The notes under the pieces: generated by a model
Told to the model about the DNA's origin: nothing
The model's input: the letters and a program-made list of their open reading frames with translations, nothing else
The model's database searches: none
Translations under genes and position numbers: made by a program
Shown here: one piece after another, positions 14,411-27,322 of the stretch
Layout: every line of letters begins with the position of its first letter
How positions within the stretch are numbered: position 1 is the stretch's first letter
Assembly (NCBI GenBank): GCA_943704425.1
Contig: CALSCP010000498.1
Coordinates: forward strand, 1 to 30,904
DNA length: 30,904 nucleotides
Reading direction: 5' to 3'
Source of the DNA: Ministeria vibrans ATCC 50519
Lineage: Eukaryota; Opisthokonta; Filasterea

Positions 14411-14903
14411 TTGATCCGAAGAAAACGACGAGACTGTGAGGGCAGTGGGAGGGGGGGCGCGTATATGAAGAGCGGGGTGAACAGAACTATACGGACAGCC
14501 TCCAGGCCAACACAGACGACACTGGTGACAATTCACAAATAATTTTGAATTTGTGAATTTGATACTATTCTACTTGTCACATTGTTATTATAACACTATT
14601 ATAATTTATAAAGACAGGCCAAGTAACAATCAGACAGACAAATGAGACAAATGCATAACTATTTGCCATAATATCATTTGACCAAACCCCTGAACTGAGA
14701 ACTCCAAAAACGACAGACCAAAATTAGTTTTTCATTTGATCTATATTGGCAATTAGATAGCGACTACACCGCACGATGACTGACGACGACCTGCCTCTGT
14801 TCTCCTATGTTACCTCTAGAGTTTCTGTTGAGTTTGCAAGGCGGTCTGGCTGTGTCTTTACGTGACTATATCTTGAATAAATGATTATTATTATTATTAT
14901 TTA
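14411..14903. promoter_or_regulatory. Divergent intergenic region, DEP gene / GHKL ATPase
   Basis: This 493-nt spacer lies between diverging starts. It is AT-rich around 14540-14760 and ends in (ATT)n immediately before the ATPase ATG at 14904. I see no tRNA, no further exon with a clear reading frame and no recognisable element. Promoters for both genes are expected here. Confidence 0.45.
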
Positions 14904-17900
14904 ATGTCTCAAGCACCGGTTACATTGCTGCGCCCGGCGGCGAGTGCAAACATCATCAAGTCGAATGTTGCGGATCTGAGCTACGGCAATGCGCTGACGG
15001 AGATCATCGAGAATAGCCGCGGCGCCAATGCTACGCACATTGACATCCGCGTCGACCTCGCCAACGACACCATCACCGTCCGCGACAACGGCGATGGCAT
15101 GAGCCGCCCGGCCCTCGACGACTACTTCAAGGCTGGCTGCTCCACACGCGACGAGCGCGGCGTCGGCCTCAACGGAATCGGAAAGTACGCGATTTTTGCG
15201 CTGGGCACGCTAGCGACCATCACATCGAAGCAGGCGGCGTCACACAACGCGCATGTGCTCACCCTCGACTACGCCAAAATGATACAGAATGGTGTGATCG
15301 GCGACATTGCCTACGCGCCGTGTGTTGAGAAGGAGGTGTTGCCAAGCGACGAGTCGTTTACGCTCGTTACGATAACCAACATTCTTCAACGCTTTCGCAA
15401 CGCCTGGGACGGACCCGACAAGGACGCCATGATAAAGTACGTCAGCTCCAAGCTGTCCCTGTGGCTTCGCGGCGACTTTCTCTCCGACTGTCATGAAAAT
15501 CGGTTCGAACCCAACATCGGCCTCAAAATCAATTTCAGAGTCACCATCGACCTGCACGACCTGCTCAGGTGCCGAAAATCCCTCCCCTCCCCCCCCNNNN
15601 NNNNNNNNNNNCCCCCCCCAATACTCTTGTCTGACCATGACATCTTTCTCTTCTACTTCCCCAAGCTTCAATGGATACGACCACTTCCATGAGACGCTGA
15701 AAAACCGCCTACTCCTTCCGTCGGACGAGGAGACAGGCGAGAACGCCACCTACTTCCACGACGATCACCTTGCCTTCCAACTGCCGCTCGTTGGCACCAC
15801 TCAACCCGGAGAAACCGAATCCTACGAATCCGAACCCGCCTCGCTCATCCTCTTCTACAATCCATCGCGCAACGTTGACGCAACCTCATCACTACCGCCC
15901 CGAGGACGAATGTTTCTCGCCTGGCGCGGCCTCAACCTCACGCCAGAAGAGTCGCCCTACCCACTACCCGAGTGGATGTGGGCGACTCTGGAGGGCAGAA
16001 GAAAGCTGCAAAACAAGCTGCGCAACGTGGTGGGCGTTGTGTACGTGCCTCCGTACTGCAGCGTGACTCCGTCAGCGCACAAGACCATCATCACCCAGAG
16101 TGACCCTTACTATCGTCGACTGATTGGCCCACTCGTCGAGAGTAGCTACACCCAGAGATTGTGCACCAGTGGACTGCGAGACCTTCTGAAAGAGATTCCC
16201 CGCAGTTTTGTACAGTGGCTCGACACTCTCTCGACCAAGCGCGACGACGAGTGGATGCTGAACGGAGATCCAACATATGATGTGGAGCGGGCCCTCAATG
16301 TGTACGAATCAGCGCAACGAGGCAAGGAGAAGGTTGTCAAGGGCCAGTGGATCAAGCTGAAGCACTCGAATCGTGTGGTCATTGGCAAGGTTCTGGAGTT
16401 TGTACAAGGCGTCAGCGTCAGTCAGGCCAAAAATGTGGTGATCAGAGAGCCGCACATGCGCGACAATGTGTCCTCGCTGCATCCTTTGCAGTTCTCGTTC
16501 AAGCAATGTTTTTCAAAGAAAACCAAGGTCACGGAGGTGATTGGCCAGACCTACAAGAGTCGACTTCCCGGCTCCCTTCAGTCTCTCACGCACCAACCAG
16601 TGTGCATCGCACAGAGCCCGGGATGCAACATGGAAATGGCGCTTTGTGTTTTCAACCGATTGGACGTTCATATGAATGTGTACACGCTGCCCACTCGTCC
16701 TCCGCATACGACACTTGACTTTGTCTACAGCGTTTGTCTGGTTGACGCTTCCTTCACCCCACCCAACTCCACCACCTCCCAACCCATCAAGCTGCCACAA
16801 CGGTGCGCCATGGAGTACATCATTGGCGAGAAAGCAGGCTCCCAACCAAGCAGTCAAGAGGCATTTTCGTCGTCATTGTTGTCGGCGGCGCCTGCAACCA
16901 TTCACCAAAGGAAGCAGTTTTTTCGGTGGTTTGGTGACACTTCAGTGCTCGGCACATACCGCTACACCTTTGGTCTGCAGCCGTCTAATGAGCGCGCAAA
17001 ACTCTTTCGGTGCGACGACGTGAAGCCGCTTGCAATAGAGTACAAGGTGACGCGAGTGTACCACGCACCACAAAGTCTCACGGCCACCGGCTCATACCCC
17101 TCTGACCTGCCGCTGCGTTTCGCTCTGTGCGACACCGAAGGAAGTGCCATTTCTGTTGAGCTTCTGTATGAGAAGCATCCCCGCGCGCGGCTTGTCATTG
17201 GTGTGCTGTCTGGAGCAGCTGACATTACGCTCGCGTCGACTGCTCGTAGTGTGCGATGCAATGACCAAGGTGAACTCGTGGTGGATCTCGATCAACTAAA
17301 GACGGAAAGTGACATCGCGGACAACGATGGCGGCGACCCTACTCAGCTACTCGTGCCCGAGCTGTCCTTGGTCGGGCCTCTGGGCAGTGAAGATGCAGCG
17401 GTGAAACTGAGCCTTTGTGTGGTGCTTCCCGAGAGCGACATTGATCTTCCGTTGGTGGAGCTTGCCGCGCACTACTTTGGCAACAAGCTTGTGAGCACGG
17501 CGGACTTTGTGCAAGCCGGTAGTGCACCCACGCTCACTGTGACACTCGTCATTACGTCGAACGATCCGGAGTCACCCGAAGAATATCCTGTGTCCTTCAC
17601 TGCCAATGCGTCAGCCAATGACACGGAAGTGGCTCTTCTGGACACGGATGTGAAATTGAAAGTGCTCGAGGCACCACACTTTTTGGGCCGTCAGGGCAAA
17701 CGATGCCTCGCCCGTCAGATTGGCAAGTATGTGCTGGTGTTTGACGACGCCGTGCCGGCTGGGCGACGCAAAGTCACCCTCAAAACACAGTGGGCTGGTC
17801 TCAGCACCATGAAGACAGTTGAAGTGGTGGTGCCGCAGCGGGAAGAAGACGACGACGAAAAGGATGAGGAAGAGGAAGAAGACGACGACGAAGAGGATGA

Positions 17901-18381
17901 GGAAGAGGAAGAAGACGACGACGAAGAGGATGAGGAAGAGGAAGAAGACGATGACGAAGAGGATGAGGAAGAGGTAGGTGAGGAAGAGGAAAAAGGTGAG
18001 GAGGAGGAAGGAGAGGACGAAGAAGAAGAAGAGGAAGAAGAAGAAGAGGAAGAAGTCGATGTGACGACGCTTTCACAGGATGTGAACCTCGAAGAGAGGC
18101 AACTCAAACGAGCGCAACGAACAACACCAGCACCGCCAGCATTACCGCCAGCACCACCGCGAGTACCGCCCAAAGGAAAGAAGCGAACGTACGAGGACGC
18201 CATCAGCCTGCAGAGACAACAACAACTGAAGGACTTGATTCATCAAAAGGCCAAAGTTGATGATGAGGTGAAGCAATTGCAGTCGCAGAGCAAGAAACTG
18301 GGAAAAGAGATCACAAAGCTCCGGGAAGAAATGCGGAAGGCTGAAGCGACAACAACGAAGAAGAAGGCCAAGCGCAAGTGA
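14904..18381 (+). CDS. GHKL ATPase, MORC/SMCHD1-like, with acidic repeat tail
   Basis: Exons 14904-15568 and 15666-18381 join (AG|C, serine) to 1126 residues. The Bergerat ATP-binding fold is clear: LTEIIENSRGANATHIDI (N box, E33/N37), DNGDGMS (61-67, G1) and GVGLNGIGKYA (86-96, G2). The domain order, a GHKL ATPase followed by a long beta-rich region and a C-terminal coiled coil (~residues 1070-1125, Q/K/E heptads), suggests the MORC/SMCHD1/GMI1 group that acts in chromatin silencing and DNA repair; this is inference. The N box lacks the usual Asp after the Asn. At ~950-1018 lies a tandem acidic segment of D/E with an 11-residue unit, then a Pro-rich patch and KGKKR, a likely nuclear localisation signal. 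The intron between the exons contains a 15-N gap. Confidence 0.75.
15597..15611. other. Assembly gap (15 N) inside ATPase intron
   Basis: Fifteen N are flanked by C runs on both sides (C8-9). The gap falls within the intron from 15569 to 15665, so the protein is not affected if that intron is real. Confidence 0.95.
17848..18056. repeat. Tandem acidic-coding repeat (33-bp unit) in GHKL ATPase
   Basis: About three and a half copies of a 33-bp unit encoding EEDDDEEDEEE are followed by a degenerate E-rich stretch. The reading frame is kept throughout, so the repeat is coding. Confidence 0.9.
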
Positions 18382-18649
18382 CGAGTGTGCGTTACAATAC
18401 AACACATTTATTCATCATACAATTAAGAAACACAAAAAGACAATCGAGAGCTGTACTCAATGTCAAAACAAGACTAGATACAAACCACTTACAAGGGGAA
18501 GCACACCCAACCTCCTTTCTAACTTTCACACTCAACCTAAATAAGTCCTACTTAGCAACAGAAATATTACAAGAAACATAATAACGGGGAGAATAATAAT
18601 TTGAAGCAGCTAATCTTTTCATCTTTTCACTCGTCCTTTTTATTCATTA
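18382..18649. other. Convergent 3' spacer, GHKL ATPase / GH31
   Basis: These 268 nt of AT-rich sequence lie between two stop codons. No ORF, repeat or RNA gene stands out; it should hold both 3' UTRs. Confidence 0.5.
18639..18644 (-). terminator. Poly(A) signal of GH31 gene
   Basis: AATAAA on the minus strand begins 6 nt past the GH31 stop codon. It is plausible but very close. Confidence 0.45.
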
Positions 18650-21994
<3,345 letters not shown>

Positions 21995-22207
21995 GAAAAT
22001 TCTCTGACAAGGAGAAGTGATTCACTCACTAGAATGTTAATTTTAATACAGATGCAAACGATTGTAAGTACCTATCCTCACACTTCACTACCTTCACTAC
22101 CTTTCCATCTCTCGCTCAGTTTAAAGGTTTTCATTTGTTTCTCTCTTTCACACACGCACACAATAAGCGCACTCAGTACACACTTCCCTTTCTCGCACTC
22201 TGACCAT
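21995..22207. promoter_or_regulatory. Spacer upstream of GH31 gene
   Basis: This 213-nt spacer lies between the RRM-gene stop and the GH31 ATG on the same strand. It is pyrimidine-rich on the plus strand. It should hold the RRM-gene 3' end and the GH31 promoter; no specific motif is recognised. Confidence 0.4.
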
Positions 22208-24375
22208 CTACTCGCCCATCAGTATGGCAAGAGCGGCCGCATCGCCAGCATCAATCTCGGCCGCCTTGGCAAACGCTCCATCGCTAGCTTTGTCCTCCTC
22301 AGGCGCACTCGCCTGCTTCGACATGGAAGCCGCCTCTTCTCCTACGGAGTCCGCCTCCTCCTCCGCCACCTTCTCCTGCAGGGAGTCCTCCTCCCCTCCT
22401 TTCCTTTCAACACTTTCCCCAGAAGAGAGTTCCTGACGATGACCGGTGCGCTCTGAGGAGCCATCGCGGTCACTGCTACGACGATGGCCCGTGGGTGACC
22501 TGGACCGCGAGCGCGAGCGACGATAGCGGCGAGACAACGGCGAAACTGATGACTGCGACAGCGACCCATGGTGGTCAGCCTCGTGTCGACGATGCTGGTG
22601 CTGATGCTGATACTGGCGATGCTGAACATGATGACGATGGTCGGGTGACCGTGAGCGAGAGCGGCGCGATGCCACTGCAGCTGCTGCTGTGTAGCCCTGC
22701 TGCGACAGCTTCTGCTCAACGCCCTTGTCCCAGTCCAGACGAAACATCCTTCCCTCATACGGCTCCTTTGAATACCTACAACGCAAACACACACACAGGC
22801 ATACAGACAACGGTCAACTCACTCACACACACTAAGCACACTAAGCACACTAAGCACACTAAGCACACACTCATCACTACGCACACACACGACGCACACA
22901 CTAAGCCCACACACTAGGCACATACACATACACACAAAGCGACAATGGAGCACTCACATGTGAAAGGCGTTGGCTGCGTCTTCGTGCGATGCGAAGCGCA
23001 CAAAGCAAAACCCTTTGTTCTGTCTCGAGACCGGATCCATCTTCAGAGCCACATTGGTGACGCGTCCTGCTCGTCCAAACGCCGTTTGAAGATCCTCTTC
23101 GGTAAAGTGGTACGGCAGATTTCCAACAAAGAGCGACTGGGCCATTTCCGGTTTGAAATTAGGGTCTGTCTGTGACTTGGGCTTGTGCTTCCACTTGGAG
23201 TAGTCGGGCTCGGGGCGGTCGGAGCGGCCACGCGGAGGTGGTGGGGGTCCACGGCGCGACGGGGACAGGGATGGTGGGGACAAGGAGCGACGGCGGTAGG
23301 TCGAGTGGCCTACCGACGCAGCTGAGAGTGAACCGCGCTCGCGGCCATAATCACGGCCATGGTCACGGCCATCGTCACGCTCACGGGTATGGTCACGAGA
23401 GTCGTGATGAGAGCGTGAGTCTGAGTAGGGGGGTGCTTGTGGGTAGCGTGAGTGGTCGTCTTGTGGAGGTGGATGCGAATGATGTGAGTGTTGCTGGGGG
23501 TGATGGCGCGGTGGAGGAGAAGGATAGTCGTCGTGGCGGCGGTGGTTGTCGGAACGCGGATGGTGTGATTGCTCATACTGATGGTGTTGGGAACGTTGTT
23601 GTTGTTGTTGGTACTGTTGTTGATGTGGCGCTGCTGACTGGGACTGGTGATACTGATCACCATAGGATGGGGGAGTTCTTGCTCGTTCATAGCCAGTAGA
23701 GGTGCCATACTCGGCACGTCGTCCGTACTCGGGAGCGGGCGGGTAGCCACTTCGAGAGGACGAATGTGAAGGTACATCAAGTGTTCCACGATCACGATCC
23801 GAGCTGTATTGTGAGGGTGGCGCACGCGCAAAGTAGGAGGAGGCACCATCGCTGTAGCCACTGGGACGCGGCGCAGGCTCAACTGATGACTGTCGATAGT
23901 ATCCACCTCCGTCGCGCCTGTCAGCCGCATACGAAGCGCCGGAGTGTGCACGCTCATCATATACCTTTCCGCTTGAATACTGGCCCGGAGGATAGTCGCT
24001 GTAGCCGGTAGGGGGTGCGTGCACTTGTCCGGCATAGGGTGCATTGCCCCGATCGTAATCGCTGGCTCCAGCGCCTCCAGAACTCGCCGCTGTCATCGAC
24101 GAGGGGCGACCATACTCCTGGTAGCCCCGCTCGTACGAAGCAGGAGGGCCTTTGTCGTACCGACCAGACGGGGCGCCGCGCGACAAATTGTCATAGCTGT
24201 CATTTCCAGTGGAATACCCTCCTGAAGGCCCGCCATCGCGCGACGATGCATACCCACTTGGATAGGTAGCGGACGGGCCGTCGCGAGAGTAGCTCGAACC
24301 CGCCACAGGCGGCGGGGGAGGCATCGACGCTCCATTTCCAGCGTACGCTTCGCGGCGTCCATACTCATAGCTCAT
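22208..24375 (-). CDS. RRM protein with Y/S/G-rich N-terminus and RS C-terminus
   Basis: Exons 24375-22958 and 22775-22208 join (AT|G, Met) to 661 residues. A single RRM sits at ~413-490, with RNP2 LFVGNL and RNP1 KGFCFVRF; the intron cuts the domain before YSKEPYEGRMFRLDWDKG. The end of the RRM resembles nuclear cap-binding protein CBP20 (FCFV, R.DWD.G), but the cap-stacking aromatic after GNL appears replaced (LPYHFTEE), so true cap binding is doubtful. The first ~250 residues are rich in Y, S, G, P and R, like FUS/EWS-type prion-like domains, then H/Q/P-rich (~255-330), then RD/RE-rich. After the RRM come SR repeats (RRSRSRSP, RRSRSRSRSP) and an acidic C-terminus. Probable role: nuclear RNA processing (inference). 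No earlier in-frame ATG is seen. Confidence 0.85.
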
Positions 24376-24574
24376 TGCACCAAAAGACTTCAATCAGAGA
24401 AAGACCCTTCAGCAGGCAGAAGAATGAGAGAGAGAGAGAGGGAAGGACGGGCGTCCAACCAATATTCAATTGAAAGTGATGAAACGAAAGTAGTCGTCAA
24501 GATCAAGACTCTTGACTTGACTTTTCGTAAAGTTTGTTATTACTAATTACTTATTATTTTTCTTCGGTCGAGTC
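24376..24574. promoter_or_regulatory. Divergent promoter interval, RRM gene / POFUT1
   Basis: These 199 nt separate two diverging start codons. A short GA run lies at ~24427-24440 and an AT-rich stretch immediately precedes the POFUT1 ATG. Confidence 0.45.
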
Positions 24575-24658
24575 ATGAAAGTGTTTGCTCTGGTGGCTCT
24601 CTTGGCTACGACGGCGCAGTTAGTCTCTGGTATGATTATTGGGAGACGTGTCAGAAAC

Positions 24659-24713
<55 letters not shown>

Positions 24714-24831
24714 TGTGTTGATGTCTGTTTGATTGGTAGCCAACGACTTTATCGTCCGCAACGAGGAGGACTATGTCTGGGACGACAATGGCTACATCAT
24801 GTTCTGCTTGTGCATGGGTCGCTTTGGTCAG

Positions 24832-24883
<52 letters not shown>

Positions 24884-26114
24884 CCGATTGACTGTCTCAA
24901 CGCCATTGCACGACACACAGGCAATCAAATGGACCATATGGTTGGCGCACTTCGGTTTGCCAAGGATGTTGGGCGCACGCTTGTGCTGCCGCCGTGGAAC
25001 GTGTTCATCAAAGGCGCCGACGTGTCCTTTCCGTCCTTTGACACCTTCTTCAATGTGACTGCCGTCCAGCTGTACACCAAAGCCATCCCAATGGACACCT
25101 TCCTCAAACGCTTTGGCGACTCTCACTGGTCCCCAGAAAAGCGTCGCGGCTATTGCTGGAACAAGGATGGCGAAGAGCCCTTGGACTATTGCAACATCAA
25201 GGAAGGTAGTCACTCTCTGTTTAGTGCGTCTGTTCTGTGTTGTTTTGACGCGCGCCTGTGCACACACAGGGAATCCGTTTGGCAACTTTTGGAACAGCCG
25301 CAAGATTGATTTTTCAAGCTACCACGGCACACGACTGCCGTACGACACGAGCAACCCGCATGTGGTGCAGCAGTGGCACACCAAGTTTCCAGCCGCAACG
25401 CACCCTGTGATTGCACTCAAGGGCGCACCAGCACGCTACCCAATTGCCGTGGCGGACCGTCCGCTGCAGCAGTACATGCAGTGGGCACCGTCGTTGATTG
25501 AAATGGCCGATGCGTTCATCGAGAGCAGCCTGGGCGGACGCACAGACGACGGCCAGTCCAAGTACGTGTCGCTGCATATGCGCAACGGCGTCGACTGGGA
25601 GAACGCCTGCAAGCACGCCGTGGGCCAGGCGTCCTACATGAGCTCGCCCCAGTGTATGGGTCCCGGTGAGTCTGTCACCGCCGAGCTGTGTCGCCCGTCC
25701 GTTGCCGTCGTCGTGCAGCATCTCGTCCCCATCCTTAAGAAGAACAAGCTGCGCCACGTCTTCCTTGGCACTGACACCCCTAAAGTCCGCTCAGTACGCG
25801 CAAAGACAACGACGCAGAGAGACTAGAAAGAAGGGTACTAATTGATTGTGTGTGAATAGGAGCTGGAGAGCAAACTGAACAAGGCACTGGGCAACACCAA
25901 GAAGAAGGCAGTGCAAGTGGTGGTGTACGACGGAAGTGAGCCCCGTGCACAGCTGGATATTGTGCTGTTTGGGCGTGCACAACACTTTGTGGGGAACTGT
26001 GTGTCGTCCTTTACTGCCATGGCTGCGCGTGAGCGCGTTGTGCGCGGCGAGAGTGTGTCCTTTGCGGGACAGGACAAGAGCAAGAAAAAGAAGAAGAACA
26101 GAGACGATCTCTAA
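24575..26114 (+). CDS. POFUT1: GDP-fucose protein O-fucosyltransferase 1 (POFUT1)
   Basis: Exons 24575-24629, 24740-24826, 24921-25205, 25270-25793 and 25860-26114 join to 401 residues (human 388). POFUT1 moves fucose from GDP-fucose to Ser/Thr of EGF-like repeats in the ER. A signal peptide covers residues 1-18 (KVFALVALLATTAQLVS). Landmarks: FCLCMGRFGNQMDH, SHWSPEKRRGYC, KEGNPFGNFW, the GDP-fucose-binding block HMRNGVDWENAC (245-256; R247 equals the essential Arg of the family) and HFVGNCVSSFTA near the C-terminus. The protein ends in a Lys-rich stretch and RDDL, resembling the RDEF ER-retrieval end of human POFUT1. The donor of exon 4 is taken as gtacgc after KVRS; gtccgc three codons earlier is also in frame. 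Intron 1 contains A52. Confidence 0.95.
24660..24711. repeat. A52 homopolymer, POFUT1 intron 1
   Basis: Fifty-two consecutive A in the 110-nt first intron, ending 28 nt before the acceptor. The length may be approximate. Confidence 0.95.
24833..24880. repeat. (TA)n(GA)n, POFUT1 intron 2
   Basis: A TA run followed by a GA run fills half of the 94-nt intron 2. Confidence 0.95.
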
Positions 26115-26222
26115 TGCACAGACGCACACATACATACACACATTCTCACTCTTATTTCTCTCTCAGTGACTTTCCGTTGATGAATCGTTATGAGTTTGTA
26201 CATTTTCGTCTGTCTGTTTGTG

Positions 26223-26853
26223 TCATTCCTTCTTTTCTTCTGATAATTCTGGGAACATCTCAGCCAAAATGATATCCAAAAGGACAATAATGAGTTGGCG
26301 TGACATTTCCGGATCCTAAATAACAAAAGTAAAACACTCATTAGTCTAAACGTTAAGCAGTGCAACAAATGGGAAGACACGCGAGCGAGACAGGAACGAC
26401 AAAACATATGACAAACAAACTTCTTTGCACACACACACACACACACACACCACGAAGACACACACCTTCAAATAGTCTACGCAGACACGCAAGAAGCTCG
26501 TCAATGCGTCCCTGCCGGCCACGGGCAACAATGCCCGCACCACAGCAAACTCAATCAGCATCTTCCACGCCTCTTCTGAGGTCGCTTCCTTCTCTTCTGC
26601 AGTAGGTTCCGGTTCGTCGTTGAATGCAATTTCACTGATAATTTTGATCCATTCAATCAGTTCTGTTTCCGTCGTTTGCTTCCGTAAAACGTATTCAATC
26701 TAAAATACACAAATTTAATAACTCAATATCAAGGCATTCTTTATCAGCTCTTACTTTGTTCGTAATAAAATCGCGGAAAGTGTCCGCAACTGCAAACTTC
26801 AAGAACCCAACAACTCGCGTCAAAAAGGGACGATGGAACGCACAGTCAGAACC
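26223..26853 (-). pseudogene. Orphan 3' exons of an unrecognised gene (5' end missing)
   Basis: Three phase-0 exons, 26853-26755, 26699-26466 and 26315-26223, splice perfectly to 110+ residues ending in TGA. The peptide is helical and leucine-rich: GSDCAFHRPFLTRVVGFLKF, IEYVLRKQTTETELIEWIKI, ALLPVAGRDALTSFLRVCVD, YLKDPEMSRQLIIVLLDIIL. The last two blocks faintly resemble the C-terminal domain of the SSU-processome protein UTP15 ('aGRD...L..fL..yi.DPr'), a low-confidence idea. Upstream of the first exon there is an acceptor (ttgattag) but no ATG on this strand until inside the carnosine-synthase-like gene. So the 5' exons are lost, collapsed in the (CT)n region, or the exons are alternative 3' exons of that gene. 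'Pseudogene' is used only to flag a broken locus. Confidence 0.5.
26429..26451. repeat. (CA)n in intron of orphan-exon gene
   Basis: A short CA run between the second and third orphan exons. Confidence 0.9.
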
Positions 26854-26879
26854 CTAATCAACTCAGAATCGTTACAGAG

Positions 26880-27216
26880 TGCCTCTCAAAATTCTCTCTC
26901 CTTTCTCTCACACACTTTGTGTCTTTCTCTCTCTCCCTTCTCTCAAACACGTTGTTTCTTTTTCCCTCCTTTGCCTCTCACTCTTTCTCTCTCTCTTTCT
27001 TTCTCTCTCTCTCTGTCACTTTGTTCTTTCTCCCTCCTTCCCTCCTTTCTCTCTCTCTCTATCACTTTGTTTCTTTCTCCCTCCCTCCCTCCTTTCTCTC
27101 TCTCTCTCTCTATCACTTTGTTTCTTTCTCCCTCCCTCCCTCCTTTCTCTCTCTCTCTCTCTATCACTTTGTTTCTTTCTCCCTCCCTCCCTCCTTTCTC
27201 TCACTCACTCTCTCTC

Positions 27217-27302
<86 letters not shown>
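26880..27302. repeat. CT-rich minisatellite (51-bp unit) plus (CT)n
   Basis: The core TATCACTTTGTTTCTTTCTC recurs at 27060, 27111 and 27162, a 51-bp period with CCCTCCCTCCCTCC in each unit, with a diverged copy near 27017. It is followed by an almost pure (CT)n from ~27220 to 27302. This 469-nt interval (26854-27322) separates the orphan exons from the next gene and holds no other gene-like signal. Confidence 0.95.
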
Positions 27303-27304
<2 letters not shown>

Positions 27305-27322
27305 CCTTTTTTCCTGTCTCTC

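Noticed and set aside
14411-14903. tRNA or other small RNA gene in the largest intergenic interval
   Set aside because: No cloverleaf, A/B box pair or conserved snRNA sequence could be recognised.
22208-24044. Other-frame ORFs opposite or beside the RRM gene
   Set aside because: They overlap a gene with a clear RRM and arise from its biased composition.
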